From an uncultured Collinsella sp. (GTDB lineage Bacteria > Actinomycetota > Coriobacteriia > Coriobacteriales > Coriobacteriaceae), in the NCBI GenBank assembly GCA_958407995.1, contig CATYJU010000003.1, positions 1-64,000 on the forward strand: DNA of 64,000 nt, read 5' to 3'. Within the stretch, counting starts at the first letter, position 1; every line of letters starts with the position of its first letter. The notes under the pieces were generated by a model. It had not been told where the DNA came from. It searched no databases and saw only the letters and a list, made by a program, of their open reading frames with translations. Both the position numbers and the translations under genes were made by a program. Positions 52,804-63,100 of the stretch are shown here, one piece after another.

Positions 52804-53904
52804 CTACTTAAGTGCGCCGGTCACGGTGCCGCCGCCCAGGACGACGTCGCCGCGATAGACGACGACGGCTTGGCCGGGGGTGATGGCTCGTTGCGGCTCG
52901 TCAAAAGTTAGCAGCATTTGCCCGTCTTCGTCACGCGTAAGGGTCGCTGCCTGGTCTTTCTGACGGTAGCGGTACTTGGCACCTACGCGAATGCCGCCGG
53001 CGTCGAGCTCCGCCTCCATGCATGCGTCCGGCGCGCTCCAGATCCACTCATCGGCCGTGAGGGCAGCGGCGGTCAGGTCCTCGGCCTCGCCCAGATGCAC
53101 GGTGTTGTTGGCGGCGTCGATGCCCGTCACATACACGGGATGCGCCATCGCGACGCCCAGGCCCTTGCGCTGGCCGATGGTGTAGCACAGCGCGCCGTTG
53201 TGGCGCCCGACCACGCTGCCGTCGCGCCACACAATGTCGCCCGGTGCAGCGGGATGTCCGCAGCGGCGCTCGATATAGCCCGCGTAGTCACCGTCTGGAA
53301 TAAAGCAGATATCCTCGCTTTCGGCCTTCTTGGCGTTGGTAAAGCCCTGCTCGGCGGCTATGCGGCGCACGTCGCGCTCTTTGTCTAGGCCTGCCAGCGG
53401 AAAGATCGTGTGCGCCAGGCGCTCCTGCGTAAGCGAATACAAAAAGTAGCTTTGGTCCTTTTTGGAATCTTCGCCGCGATGTAGCTGCCAGGTGCCGTCG
53501 GGCGTCTGGCTCGTTTTGGCATAGTGGCCCGTGGCGATGCAGTCGCAGCCCATGTCCAGCGCCGCATCGAGCAGCGCGCCAAACTTAATGTGGCGGTTGC
53601 AGATAATGCACGGATTGGGCGTCAGCCCCTCCTGGTAGGCGTTCACAAAGCGCTCGATAACGCTGTGGTCGAACGTCTGCTGCAGGTCGAGCACATGGTG
53701 GGGTATCCCCAGGCGCTCGGCGACGGCCTTCGCGTCGGCGATGTCGCGGTCGACTTTGCTCATGCTCGTGGCGGGGTCGGGCGCGGGGCAGGTGAGGCGC
53801 ATGGTGGCGCCGACGCATTCGTAGCCCTGGCTTTTGAGCAGGTACGCGGTCACGCTGGAATCGACGCCGCCGCTCATGGCGACGAGCACGCGCTTGTTGT
53901 GCAT
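52804..53904 (-). CDS. mnmA: tRNA-specific 2-thiouridylase MnmA
   Basis: Adds sulfur to U34 of tRNA-Lys, -Glu and -Gln. The 366-residue enzyme has the PP-loop SGGVDSSV (residues 11-18), the catalytic Cys in NPCIICN (about 98) and the second Cys in SEDICFIPDG (about 198). The C-terminal beta-barrel domain is complete. The ATG follows AAGGAG on the minus strand. A cysteine synthase gene lies directly upstream, which fits its need for cysteine-derived sulfur. Confidence 0.96.
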   Translation of the reverse strand: MHNKRVLVAMSGGVDSSVTAYLLKSQGYECVGATMRLTCPAPDPATSMSKVDRDIADAKAVAERLGIPHHVLDLQQTFDHSVIERFVNAYQEGLTPNPCIICNRHIKFGALLDAALDMGCDCIATGHYAKTSQTPDGTWQLHRGEDSKKDQSYFLYSLTQERLAHTIFPLAGLDKERDVRRIAAEQGFTNAKKAESEDICFIPDGDYAGYIERRCGHPAAPGDIVWRDGSVVGRHNGALCYTIGQRKGLGVAMAHPVYVTGIDAANNTVHLGEAEDLTAAALTADEWIWSAPDACMEAELDAGGIRVGAKYRYRQKDQAATLTRDEDGQMLLTFDEPQRAITPGQAVVVYRGDVVLGGGTVTGALK

Positions 53905-54085
53905 GGGGAGGTTCTCCTTGGTGGCATGTGGCCAAAAAAGAAAAGCGGCGCGGGAGGCTGGTTCCGCGCCGCAGACATTGTAGCAAGTTCGGACGTCTCG
54001 TGGGATACCCTAACGAGATGGGCTCGGGCAGCCAGAAGAGAGGGGAGACCGGCGTGCCTTGGGCCTATCGACAAGTGACGGGCCC

Positions 54086-55024
54086 TTAGTCCTGGAACAG
54101 TGCCGTGGACAGGTAGCGCTCGCCGGTGTCGGCAAGCAGCGCCACGATGGTCTTGCCCTCGTTCTCGGGGCGCTTGGCCAGCTGCAGCGCGGCCCACACG
54201 GCGGCACCGGACGAAATGCCCACGAGCACGCCCTCCTTGTGGCCCACGGCGCGGCCGGTCGCAAAGGCGTCGTCGTTCTCGACGGGGATGATCTCGTCGT
54301 AGACCTGGGTGTCGAGGACGTCGGGCACAAAGCCGGCGCCGATGCCCTGGATTTTGTGCGGGCCGGCCTGGCCCTTGGAGAGCACCGGGGAGGTGGCGGG
54401 CTCGACGGCGACGACCTTAATCTCGGGGTTCTGCTCCTTGAGGAACTCGCCCACGCCGGTCACGGTGCCACCGGTGCCAACTCCGGCGACGAAGATGTCG
54501 ACCTGGCCGTCGGTGTCGTCCCAGATCTCGGGGCCGGTCGTGGCCTTGTGAATGGCGGGGTTGGCGGGGTTCACAAACTGGCCGGCGATGATGCTGTTGG
54601 GAGTCTCCTTCTGCAGCTCCTCGGCCTTGGCGATAGCGCCCTTCATGCCCTTGGAGCCGTCGGTGAGCACGAGCTGCGCACCGTATGCCTGCATCAGCTT
54701 GCGGCGCTCGACGGACATGGTCTCGGGCATGGTGATGATCACCTTGTAGCCGCGGGCGGCCGCCACCGAGGCGATGCCGACGCCGGTGTTGCCGCTCGTG
54801 GGCTCGATGATGGTGTAGTCGCCGCCGCGCACGAGCTTGCCTGCCTTCTCGGCCTCGTCAATCATGTTCTTGGCGACGCGGTCTTTAACGGACCCGGCGG
54901 GGTTGAAGTATTCCAGTTTGACGAGCACGCGAGCCTTGAGGTCCTCGTCGGCCTCAAAGTGGGTGAGCTCCAGAAGCGGGGTGTGGCCGATAAGCTGATC
55001 GATGGACGTGTAAACCTTGCTCAT
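54086..55024 (-). CDS. cysK: Cysteine synthase A (O-acetylserine thiol-lyase)
   Basis: PLP enzyme that makes cysteine from O-acetylserine and sulfide. The 312-residue protein shows the PLP Lys in NPAGSVKDR (about residue 47), the substrate loop PTSGNTG, the phosphate loop GVGTGGT and the Ser near the C-terminus (GISSGAA). It has a clear promoter (55132-55160) and is divergent from an Rrf2 regulator. Confidence 0.96.
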   Translation of the reverse strand: MSKVYTSIDQLIGHTPLLELTHFEADEDLKARVLVKLEYFNPAGSVKDRVAKNMIDEAEKAGKLVRGGDYTIIEPTSGNTGVGIASVAAARGYKVIITMPETMSVERRKLMQAYGAQLVLTDGSKGMKGAIAKAEELQKETPNSIIAGQFVNPANPAIHKATTGPEIWDDTDGQVDIFVAGVGTGGTVTGVGEFLKEQNPEIKVVAVEPATSPVLSKGQAGPHKIQGIGAGFVPDVLDTQVYDEIIPVENDDAFATGRAVGHKEGVLVGISSGAAVWAALQLAKRPENEGKTIVALLADTGERYLSTALFQD

Positions 55025-55131
55025 GGTGAACCTCCAAAGTGTTCAAGTTGCTGGTTGCCGTATGGTTTTACGGCGTGTCTAGCAGCCAAACCCATAAACC
55101 TTATAGGTTGTTCGTTTAGCTGTTGGCAAGC

Positions 55132-55160
55132 ATAGTAGACACTAAAGCCTAGTAATGCAA
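55132..55160 (-). promoter_or_regulatory. Promoter of cysK
   Basis: On the minus strand TTGCAT (-35, 55155-55160) and TACTAT (-10, 55132-55137) are 17 bases apart. An inverted AACC-TTATA-GGTT lies just downstream at 55096-55108, in the start of the transcript. Confidence 0.75.
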
Positions 55161-55277
55161 TAGGAAATAGAAGATTATTACGAGTCGATTAACCATCTTG
55201 ACCGGAACGGGTATTTTCAAACCCATTTTTTCGGCTAGAATTTCAACGGACTAAAAGACCGAAAGGCAGCAATATAT

Positions 55278-55706
55278 ATGTTGGTTTCTACTAAGGGCAG
55301 GTACGCCCTGCGCGTTATGGTCGATCTGGCCGAGCACCAGGCGGCCGGTCGCATCCCGCTCAAAGAGATCGCGGCGCGACAGGGGATTTCCGAGAAATAT
55401 CTCGAGAACATCTTGGCTACGCTCGTGCGCGCCAACATGCTTTCGGGCATGCGTGGCAAGGGCGGCGGCTATGTGCTCACGCGTCCGCCCGAGCAGTACA
55501 CGGTGGGCGAGATCCTGCGCCTGACCGAGGGTAGTCTGGCGCCGGTCGCCTGCCTGGATGGCGACTGCAAGGGCTGCTCGCGATCTGATGAGTGCCCCAC
55601 GCTCGACGTGTGGAAGAACCTGGACAAGCTCATCAACGATTACCTCGACGGCGTGACGCTCGATCAACTTGTCGCTCCCAACCATGGCTACGACTACGTC
55701 ATCTAA
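55278..55706 (+). CDS. Rrf2 family transcriptional regulator (CymR/IscR-like)
   Basis: Winged-helix regulator of 142 residues that starts with the Rrf2 signature MLVSTKGRYALRVMVDLA. The recognition helix region is SEKYLENILATLVRANML. Four cysteines in CLDGDCKGCSRSDEC (about 92-106) could hold an Fe-S cluster, but CymR-type proteins act instead with cysteine synthase. Its divergence from cysK fits a CymR-like regulator of cysteine synthesis. The ATG start is standard for the family; the ribosome site is distant (AAAGG). Confidence 0.9.
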   Translation: MLVSTKGRYALRVMVDLAEHQAAGRIPLKEIAARQGISEKYLENILATLVRANMLSGMRGKGGGYVLTRPPEQYTVGEILRLTEGSLAPVACLDGDCKGCSRSDECPTLDVWKNLDKLINDYLDGVTLDQLVAPNHGYDYVI

Positions 55707-55713
55707 CCCACAC

Positions 55714-55744
55714 CTGCCATTTGGGGACGGGGTAGAAATGGTAG
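55714..55744. repeat. Stem-loop with GGGGACGGGG loop, copy 2
   Basis: CTGCCATTT and AAATGGTAG form a nine-base stem (one G-T) around GGGGACGGGGTAG. Stem bases differ from copy 1 (46838-46870); the loop is the same type. It follows the Rrf2 gene. Confidence 0.75.
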
Positions 55745-55775
55745 ATTCTCTTGCCCTTTGAGACTTGACAAATAA

Positions 55776-55812
55776 GAAGGCCGCCCATTTTTGCGATGGG
55801 CGGCCTTCGTTT
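55776..55812. terminator. Bidirectional terminator
   Basis: GAAGGCCGCCCAT and ATGGGCGGCCTTC form a perfect 13-base stem between the plus-strand Rrf2 gene and the minus-strand holin-like gene. Confidence 0.88.
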
Positions 55813-55848
55813 TGGGCTGTTGAGACGGGCACGGCCGGAATGGCCGTT

Positions 55849-56214
55849 TTAGTCCTCGGCGATGCTGTCGAGGATGCTGCGCGTGATGGATACCAGGATA
55901 CTGCCCATAAAGGCCGATCCAAAGCTGGCGATGGAGATGCCCGCGCCCAGCAGATTGACCGACAGGTAGCTGGCCAGCTCGAGCATAAAGCTGTTGACTA
56001 CGAGCTGAAAAACACCAAGCGTAATAATAGTGAGCGGCAGTGAGATGACGGTCAGGAACGGTTTGACGAACGAATCGACAATGTTCAGGAACAGTCCCAC
56101 AAAGGCAAAGCAGACCCAGGTCTCGGCAAAGCCGAAGGGTTGGATACCGGGGACGAGGAACGTGGCGATCGCGATGGCGATCGAGGTGAAGAGCCAGTTA
56201 AGCATAAAGCGCAT
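55849..56214 (-). CDS. Phage holin family (YvlD-like) membrane protein
   Basis: A 121-residue protein with four membrane helices and few charged residues, of the mycobacterial four-TM holin-like family. These chromosomal proteins have no known lytic role. The start at 56214 fits the usual N-terminus of the family. No phage genes are nearby. Confidence 0.85.
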   Translation of the reverse strand: MRFMLNWLFTSIAIAIATFLVPGIQPFGFAETWVCFAFVGLFLNIVDSFVKPFLTVISLPLTIITLGVFQLVVNSFMLELASYLSVNLLGAGISIASFGSAFMGSILVSITRSILDSIAED

Positions 56215-56538
56215 GGCGTGAATCCTTTCTTGCGCCGGGATTGCTGGCGTCGCGTGAAGCGGCTTACGGCGGCGACCTGGATGGTTGCGCGGGCGCGCCG
56301 CGGTGTTTGGGCGCCCATTGTCTCAAATATTCGTGGAGCTTACGTGCGCATATGGTTTCTAAACGGCGTTCGTCCTGAAAAACGCGCCGCTGGCAGAGAG
56401 TCTTGTCGCTTTAGTTTGGTGGTGTGCTACACTGCTACGGGCAAAAGCCACAGGCGTTGCCCTATTGCATAGAACGGGTGAACGATGCCCGATGTCAGTA
56501 TCAACTTCGATGCCTTTTGGCGGGTTTGGCGGTGATCG
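56215..56538. other. Intergenic region before the YerC gene
   Basis: No gene was found. The candidate promoter is an extended -10, TG-C-TACACT (56425-56433), with TTGTCG at 56403-56408 (19-base spacer). The leader would be about 100 nt. Confidence 0.5.
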
Positions 56539-56838
56539 ATGAATATCGAGAACATGTTTGACAAGCCTGATGTCAAGCAGCTGGTCCACGCATTTAGCCT
56601 TTTGGACGACGAGAAGGATATCCAAGCGTTTTTGACCGATATCTGCACGCCGCGCGAGATTTGCGACCTTTCTCAGCGTTTGCAGGTTGCGCGCTATTTG
56701 GACGAGGGCGAGCCTTATGTTGAGGTTCAGGCCCGTACCGGCGCTTCGTCCACCACGGTGAGCCGCGTTTCAAAGGCGCTGAACGGCGAGTACGGTGGCT
56801 ACCGCAAGATCCTCATTAAGTTGGAGGATGGCGAGTAG
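56539..56838 (+). CDS. YerC/YecD family TrpR-like regulator
   Basis: A 99-residue helical DNA-binding protein of the TrpR-like YerC/YecD family. It shows the typical LTDICTPREICDLSQRL segment and the HTH around VEVQARTGASSTTVSRVSKAL. The ligand and targets are unknown. It sits upstream of addBA but is separated by 184 bases. Confidence 0.9.
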   Translation: MNIENMFDKPDVKQLVHAFSLLDDEKDIQAFLTDICTPREICDLSQRLQVARYLDEGEPYVEVQARTGASSTTVSRVSKALNGEYGGYRKILIKLEDGE

Positions 56839-57022
56839 GCCAGCGACAACATTGAATTACGAAGAACCGTCCCTCCGGGGGCGGTTTTTATATGCCTGCA
56901 ATCGGCTGGTGCGTTGGGTTCAGGTTGCTTTGTACCAAAAGATGGAACTGCGGTGGCAATGTGTCCGCTTGGGCGGGTAGGATGGATGCATTGATTATTG
57001 CGAACGGTTTGAGCGGAGGACC

Positions 57023-60000
57023 ATGCCTGTTCGAATCTATACCACCAATGCCGGCACGGATTTGAGCGATGCCGAGTCGGCGCTGCTTGCCGACCTTATT
57101 GCCCGTCACGGGCGTGCCGTGTTGCTGGCACCAACGTTTGCCGAGCTCGATCTGTGCCGTCATGATGCGGCGGAAGCCGGCATTTCGCTGGGTATCGACT
57201 ACAAGACACCCGCATCGTGGCTTCGCTCGCTTTGGGAGCTTTTGGGCGACGGGCGCGGTTTCGTCGACAACCTGCAACGTCAGATGCTGTTTTCGGATAT
57301 GATTGCCCGCCGCGACGATGCCGACCTGCAGCCGCTTTCGCGTAGCCAGGGCACGGTGCGCATGCTCGCGCGCATGGCCCGCGATGTGCTGCCGGGTGTG
57401 GCGGGGACGACGGCCGAGCGATGCGGTGGCAACAATTGCCAGCCTGAGCCAAAAAGCGATGCCGAGGCTCGTGTGTTTGAGCTTTTGCGTGCCTACGCGG
57501 GCGGTTTGGACCGTCGAGATATGGTCGAGCCCTGCGAGGCAGCCGACATTATGGCCGGTGCCCTGGCCGATAGCCTGCCGGCGTGCGCCCGCGCCGTATG
57601 CGTGCGCGGTACCACGTCGTTTACGCACGGTCTACTCGAGCTGCTGTCTGCCGTGGCGAACAATGGGGGAGAGGTCGTCGTGCTGCTTGCCCGCGAGCAG
57701 GCGGCGATGCGCGAGGAGCTTGCCACGGCATTTGATGCCCGCGGTGTGCTGTTTGAGATCGCGCCGCTGGGGGAGGACGCCGTCGCGTCTGATGTCGCTT
57801 GCGGGGCCGCCGCTCAGCCTGCCTTTATTGAGGTCGCCGGCCCCCATGCCCGTGCTCATGTCTATGCGGACGCCATCGATAAGTTGGTGAAAGCGCACAA
57901 GGAGTCCAAGGCCGATAAAGCTACTGCAACGCCCGCCGACCCCGTGCGCGTGCTCGTCGTTTCTGCCCGGGCACCCCAGCTGTTCGGCGAGCTCGCCGCC
58001 CGTTCGGCGGCGCGTCACATTGCGGCCGAGACGACTGAGTTCACGGCGTTTTCCCAGTCCATCGCGGGCAGGCAGTTTACGGCGCTCGCCAACCTGATCG
58101 AGCGTATGAAAGCCGCCGACGAGGGCACCGCTTCCAAGACTGAGTGGTGGCCCGCGCCGGAGCTTACCGACTGGATCTACAGTCCGCTTTCGGGTACTGA
58201 CGCCGCGAGCGCCCGCGGCTTCGACAAGAACATGCGCCTGTCGCGCAGCAAGACCACTGCGGGCGTCAAGAGCCTGCTGCAGAGCGTGCAGGGCCAGGTG
58301 AGGGGCGCCCGCAAGGCCGCCAGCGAAGAAAACTGGTTTAAGAACGTGCCATGCGTGGTCTCGGACGTGTTTCAGGCGCTGTGGCGCGACAAACCCGTGA
58401 CGGCGCTCAAGGCCATGCTCGCCGTTGCCGAGGCGCTGCCCGATCGCGCCCTAGGCGGCCTTGACGGCCAGGCCCGTCGCCAGGCAGAGACGGCTCTGCT
58501 GCGCCATGCCATCGACATCCTTATGAACGATGCTCGCGCGCTTGACGTGTCGCAGGCCGCGACCGTGCCGGTTCTCGACGGCGTTCGAACTAAGGTGGAC
58601 AAGCGCAGCACCGCTTACGATTACGAGACCTACGAGGTCGACCGCACGCCACGGGCGCAAGTGCGCTTCGTGTCGCTTGCCGATGCGTCGGTTTTGCGTC
58701 CTGGCGGCTACGATGCCGTGCTGTTTGCCGATGTCGACCTAGACAGCTATCCGCTTTCGCATGAAGAGGGCCCGCTTGCCACGTTGACGGCCGAGCTGCG
58801 CCGCGACGGCGTGTCTTTGGAGCCCGCCGCCCTGCTGCGCGTGCGCTTTGGCCGTGCAATGCAGGCGACGAGCGGTCCGGTCGCGCTTGCCCGCGTGACA
58901 CACGATCGCCAGGCGCGCGAGTGCTACCCGGCAGCCGTATGGACCGAGCTGCGGGCACATGCCGAGGCCGCTGGCGCTGCCAGGCCCACGCGCGTGGGCG
59001 AGGGCGATATCATCGCCGACTTTGATCCCGCTGCAGGCGAAGGTTTTAGGCGCGAGCGCGTGACCTGCGAAGCTCCTCAGCATCTGAGCGATGAAGCCAT
59101 TCCGTATCTGGTCCTGCGCCGTCGCGATGGCGAGGGCGAGGACGCGCCGCTCGTGCCGCGTCTGACGTCCGCCTCGCAGATCGAGGCCTATTCTACCTGC
59201 CCACTGTGCTGGTTCGTGTCGTATCGCGTCAAGCCCCAGTCTATCGACGCGGGCTTTGGCAACATGGAGAAGGGCAACTTTGTCCACGACGTGCTGGAGC
59301 ATCTGCATGCCCGTCTGCCCCAAGAGGGCATGGAGCGCGTGACGCCCGAGAACCTGCCGCGCGCACAGGAGCTGCTGCGCGAGGTCTTTGACGAGACCTT
59401 GGCCGAGCACGCCGGCAAGCGCGGTGCCGAGGGTCCGCTCGTGCCGCTCTCTCCGGTAGAGGAACGTCAGGTGGCCGAGATTCTGCCGCAGCTGGAAGGC
59501 GTGCTCGCCTACGAGTCCGAGGCACTTGCCCCCTTTGCCCCGCGCTACCTGGAGTTCGCCTTCAACGAGCTCAAGGTCGAGTATGCCGGTTGGCCGCTTG
59601 GCGGGCGCATCGACCGCGTGGACGTGGACGCCGAGAATCGTGCCGTGGTGATCGACTACAAGCATCGCACGGGCGTTGAGGAGTTTAAGCTCGCCGACCC
59701 CACGGTGCGCGACGAGGAATCGGGCACGGCGCCCATCGACGATCCGCGCTGGTTGCCACCACATACCCAAACGCTCATCTACGCCCAGGCCATGCGCCGG
59801 GCGCTGGATTTGGACACCCGCGCGGCGCTCTACTTTTCGACCAAGGGCGGCAAGCCGGCGTTGCGCGGTGCCGCGAGCGCCGAGCTGCTCGAGGAAGAGC
59901 GCGGCGACGGTCGCATCCCGGGCCTTAAGAAAGGTTTCCCCGGCGAGGGTGGCAGCATGGACTTCGACGCCCTGCTCGATCGCGTTGAGGCCGGCATCGC

Positions 60001-60121
60001 CGAGCGCCTGCGCGAGCTCGAGGCAGGCAACGTTGCCGCCGTCGACCCGACGTCGGCTCAGGCCGCGCATGCGCGCTGCTCGTATAACCACGAAGGAACG
60101 TTTGTAAGGAGGGACGTGTAG
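57023..60121 (+). CDS. addB: AddB/RexB-like helicase-nuclease subunit
   Basis: Subunit of the AddAB-type complex that processes double-strand breaks. The 1,032-residue protein has an N-terminal inactivated helicase-like region without a clear Walker A. The C-terminal RecB-type nuclease domain (about 720-1000) contains a CPLC pair and the catalytic pattern GRIDRVD, then VVIDYKHR (Asp, Lys). The Cys spacing differs from the AddB iron-sulfur pattern, so the cluster may be absent. The ATG follows GGAGG. It ends three bases before addA, a typical AddBA pair. Confidence 0.85.
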   Translation: MPVRIYTTNAGTDLSDAESALLADLIARHGRAVLLAPTFAELDLCRHDAAEAGISLGIDYKTPASWLRSLWELLGDGRGFVDNLQRQMLFSDMIARRDDADLQPLSRSQGTVRMLARMARDVLPGVAGTTAERCGGNNCQPEPKSDAEARVFELLRAYAGGLDRRDMVEPCEAADIMAGALADSLPACARAVCVRGTTSFTHGLLELLSAVANNGGEVVVLLAREQAAMREELATAFDARGVLFEIAPLGEDAVASDVACGAAAQPAFIEVAGPHARAHVYADAIDKLVKAHKESKADKATATPADPVRVLVVSARAPQLFGELAARSAARHIAAETTEFTAFSQSIAGRQFTALANLIERMKAADEGTASKTEWWPAPELTDWIYSPLSGTDAASARGFDKNMRLSRSKTTAGVKSLLQSVQGQVRGARKAASEENWFKNVPCVVSDVFQALWRDKPVTALKAMLAVAEALPDRALGGLDGQARRQAETALLRHAIDILMNDARALDVSQAATVPVLDGVRTKVDKRSTAYDYETYEVDRTPRAQVRFVSLADASVLRPGGYDAVLFADVDLDSYPLSHEEGPLATLTAELRRDGVSLEPAALLRVRFGRAMQATSGPVALARVTHDRQARECYPAAVWTELRAHAEAAGAARPTRVGEGDIIADFDPAAGEGFRRERVTCEAPQHLSDEAIPYLVLRRRDGEGEDAPLVPRLTSASQIEAYSTCPLCWFVSYRVKPQSIDAGFGNMEKGNFVHDVLEHLHARLPQEGMERVTPENLPRAQELLREVFDETLAEHAGKRGAEGPLVPLSPVEERQVAEILPQLEGVLAYESEALAPFAPRYLEFAFNELKVEYAGWPLGGRIDRVDVDAENRAVVIDYKHRTGVEEFKLADPTVRDEESGTAPIDDPRWLPPHTQTLIYAQAMRRALDLDTRAALYFSTKGGKPALRGAASAELLEEERGDGRIPGLKKGFPGEGGSMDFDALLDRVEAGIAERLRELEAGNVAAVDPTSAQAAHARCSYNHEGTFVRRDV

Positions 60122-60124
60122 ACC

Positions 60125-63100
60125 ATGGATCTTTCGACTTTGATGCCGCAACAGCTGCAGATTGTCAAAACGCTCGACCGTCCGCTGTTTGTCTCGGCGG
60201 GCGCCGGTTCGGGCAAGACCTTTACCCTCACGCGTCGCATCGTCTACGCGCTCTCGCCTGAATCCGGTCCGTTCGTTGAACATCTTGACCAGGTGCTCGC
60301 CATTACCTTTACCAAAGATGCCGCGGCCGAGATCCGTGACCGCGTGCGCCGTGCGCTTATCGACGAGGGCATGGACGAGGAAGCACTGACCGTCGACGAC
60401 GCGTGGATCTCGACCATTCACGGCATGTGCTCGCGTATCCTGCGCGCGCATGCGCTGGAGCTGGGCATCGACCCCGAGTTCACGGTGCTCACCGATACCG
60501 ACGAGCTTATGGACCAGGCTGTTGAGCATGTGTTGGCCCGCGCGACGGCGCCCGATGCCGCCCCCGAGCTCGCGGCATCGCTCAAGGCCCTCTATGCCTG
60601 GTATCCCATGGCGGGCGAGGGCGGTCCCTTTGGCGCCGGCACGACCATCAAGGGCCTGGTGCGCGAGCTGCTGGAGCTCTCGAGCCAGTTGCCGGGCGGC
60701 ATGGACGACGTGCGCGTGGCGCGCGGGCAGGCCGATACCTCGGCACTCGCCGATGCCTATCGCGCGGCGCTGGGCGCAAGCAAGGCCGCGACCGAGAAGG
60801 CGCAGGCGGCGCTCGATGCCATCGACGCGTTCGAGGCGAGCGACAAGACCATGGTCGATGCGGCGCGACTCATGATGTCGTGCACCATGCCGCGCGCGAG
60901 CAAGGCGTTCCCCAAGGAGCAGGTCGAGCTGCTCAAGGCCGAGGCCGCCGATGCGTTTATCAATATCGTGCTTGCCTGTGGTGGCCCGGCGCTCGATGCG
61001 TTGGTGGGCCTGGCCCGTTCCGTGGAGGCCGAGTATCGCGCGCTGAAGGCTGCCCAGTCCGCCCTCGATAATAACGACCTGCTGCGTATGGCTTACGAGG
61101 CCCTGCGCGATTACCCTGCCATCCGTGCTGCGTACGAGGGCCGCTTTAAGATGGTCATGATCGATGAGTTTCAGGATACCGACCAGATGCAGGTCGATCT
61201 GATCCGTTACCTGACGGGTGCGGGGGAGCGCGCGCTGTGCACCGTGGGCGATGCGCAGCAGTCCATCTATCGCTTCCGTGGCGCCGAGGTCGAGGTGTTC
61301 CGTCGTCAGGAGCGCAAGGTGGGCTCGTCTGCCGCGCCCGAGGCGACTGCCGTGGTCGACGCCCCTGCCGGCGAACTCGTCAAACTCGTGCGCAACTTCC
61401 GCAGCCACGACGAGGTACTGCGTTACGTGGCACGCGTCTTCGACGGCGATGACGGCGGCCTGATGCAGGGCTTTTTGGATCTTGAGGCGAGCGACGGCCG
61501 CAAGGACACGCTGGTGGCAGACGCCTCGCGTCGCCAGGCCCTCTTTGTTGCCGGCGGCAGCACGCAGGAGCGCACACAGGCCAAGGCCCGTGCGATCGCC
61601 GAGCGATTCCGCGCGCTTGCCGATGCCGGCCAGCCCCAGGGCGGCATGGTGCTGCTGCTGGGCCGCATGACCAACGCAGACGTCTACGCACAGGCCTTCC
61701 GCGACCAGGGGCTCGACTGTGTTATCGCAGGCGGCTCGGTCTTTGCGCAGGCTGCCGAGGTGCAGACGGTGCGCGCCCTGGTTTGTGCGCTCGCCAATCC
61801 GGCCGATACGGCGCAGGGCCTTATGCCGCTGCTCGCCTCGCCGATGTTTGCGCTGGGCGCCCAGGAGTTTTTGGCGCTGGCGACCAAGCTCGATAGCGAG
61901 ACGGGGGAGACCTCGCGCCGGAATATCGACGTGGGCATCATGAGCGATTCCGATGTGCCGGGTTTGCAAGACTTGCCGCTCGTGACGCGCGCCCGCGAGG
62001 TGCTGCGGTATGCGCTTCGTCGCGTGGGCCGCGATTCGTTCGCCGCCATCGCACGCGACGTGGTCAACGCTTCGGGCTGGTTCGTGCGTCTGGCGCAGCG
62101 TGGCCCCGAGGGCAAGGCCATTGCCGCCAACGTGCTCAAGGCGCTCGACGCTGTGGCCGAGGCGGAGGCCGAGTTCGGCAACTCGCCGCGTTCCATCGCG
62201 CTTGCCTTCGATCGCTTCCTAGCGGGCAAGGAAGCCCCGGGTGCCCTCAACGAGGAGGGCGACGGCGCGGTGCGCATCATGACGGTGCATGCCTCCAAGG
62301 GTCTGGAATATCCGGTCGTGGCGGTCGCCGAGTGCTTTGGCGTGCGTAAGTCCTCGGGTGCGGCACAGATGGGTCGCGTCGAGGGCGGAGCGCAGGTCGT
62401 GGCGCTGCCGGCACGCTTCGACGGCGTTAAGCTCGCCGACGGAACCTTTGTGAAGGGCGACGACGTTAAAAAGCAGTTTGAGCATGCGTTTAAGGGCAAG
62501 GGCACGTCGCTGTGGCTGCCGCCGGAGCTCATGGAGGACGTCTGCGCGACGGGTTCTCCCGCCGAGGCATTTGCCCGCCTGCGCAACGACGACCTGCGGC
62601 TTTCGCTCGAGGAGCGGGCCCGCTTGCTCTACGTTGCCATGACGCGTGCGCGCGAGCTGGTGATCTTGGCGATGGATGCTGGCGTGAGCCGTGGCAAGGT
62701 GACGGCGCCGACCTTCGACGTCGAGACCGATCTGACCTACGACGTGCTCCGCCGTATTTTGCCGACCGACGCTCTGGACATGCCGCAGCTCGATGCCGAC
62801 CGCCTGGTGTTCGACAACTCCCAGCCGGGCGACTACGAGCTTATTTCGCTCGCGGGCTTTACCTTTGGCGAGCAGGCGTTTGAGGCCAACGCTTCGCTGG
62901 ATGCCGAGGGCAGGCTTGTTCGTGGCGATGCCGATGCAGATGCTGCCGACGATTCGGCCAGCACAATCGTCCCCGGTCCTGCCGACCCCAAGCCCGATTC
63001 GTTTGAGCTTGTGTATCCCCAGGCAGTGGGCGTGCGCATGGGCACCTGTCCGTTCCCGGCGCGTGACTCGTATAGCTACTCGTCAATCGCCGCGGCGCTC

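Noticed and set aside
55849..56214. Prophage remnant suggested by the holin-like gene
   Set aside because: Chromosomal YvlD-type proteins are common and no other phage gene is near.
58739..61969. Long minus-strand open frame opposite addB/addA
   Set aside because: Composition artefact of high third-position GC; the plus-strand genes have all expected motifs.
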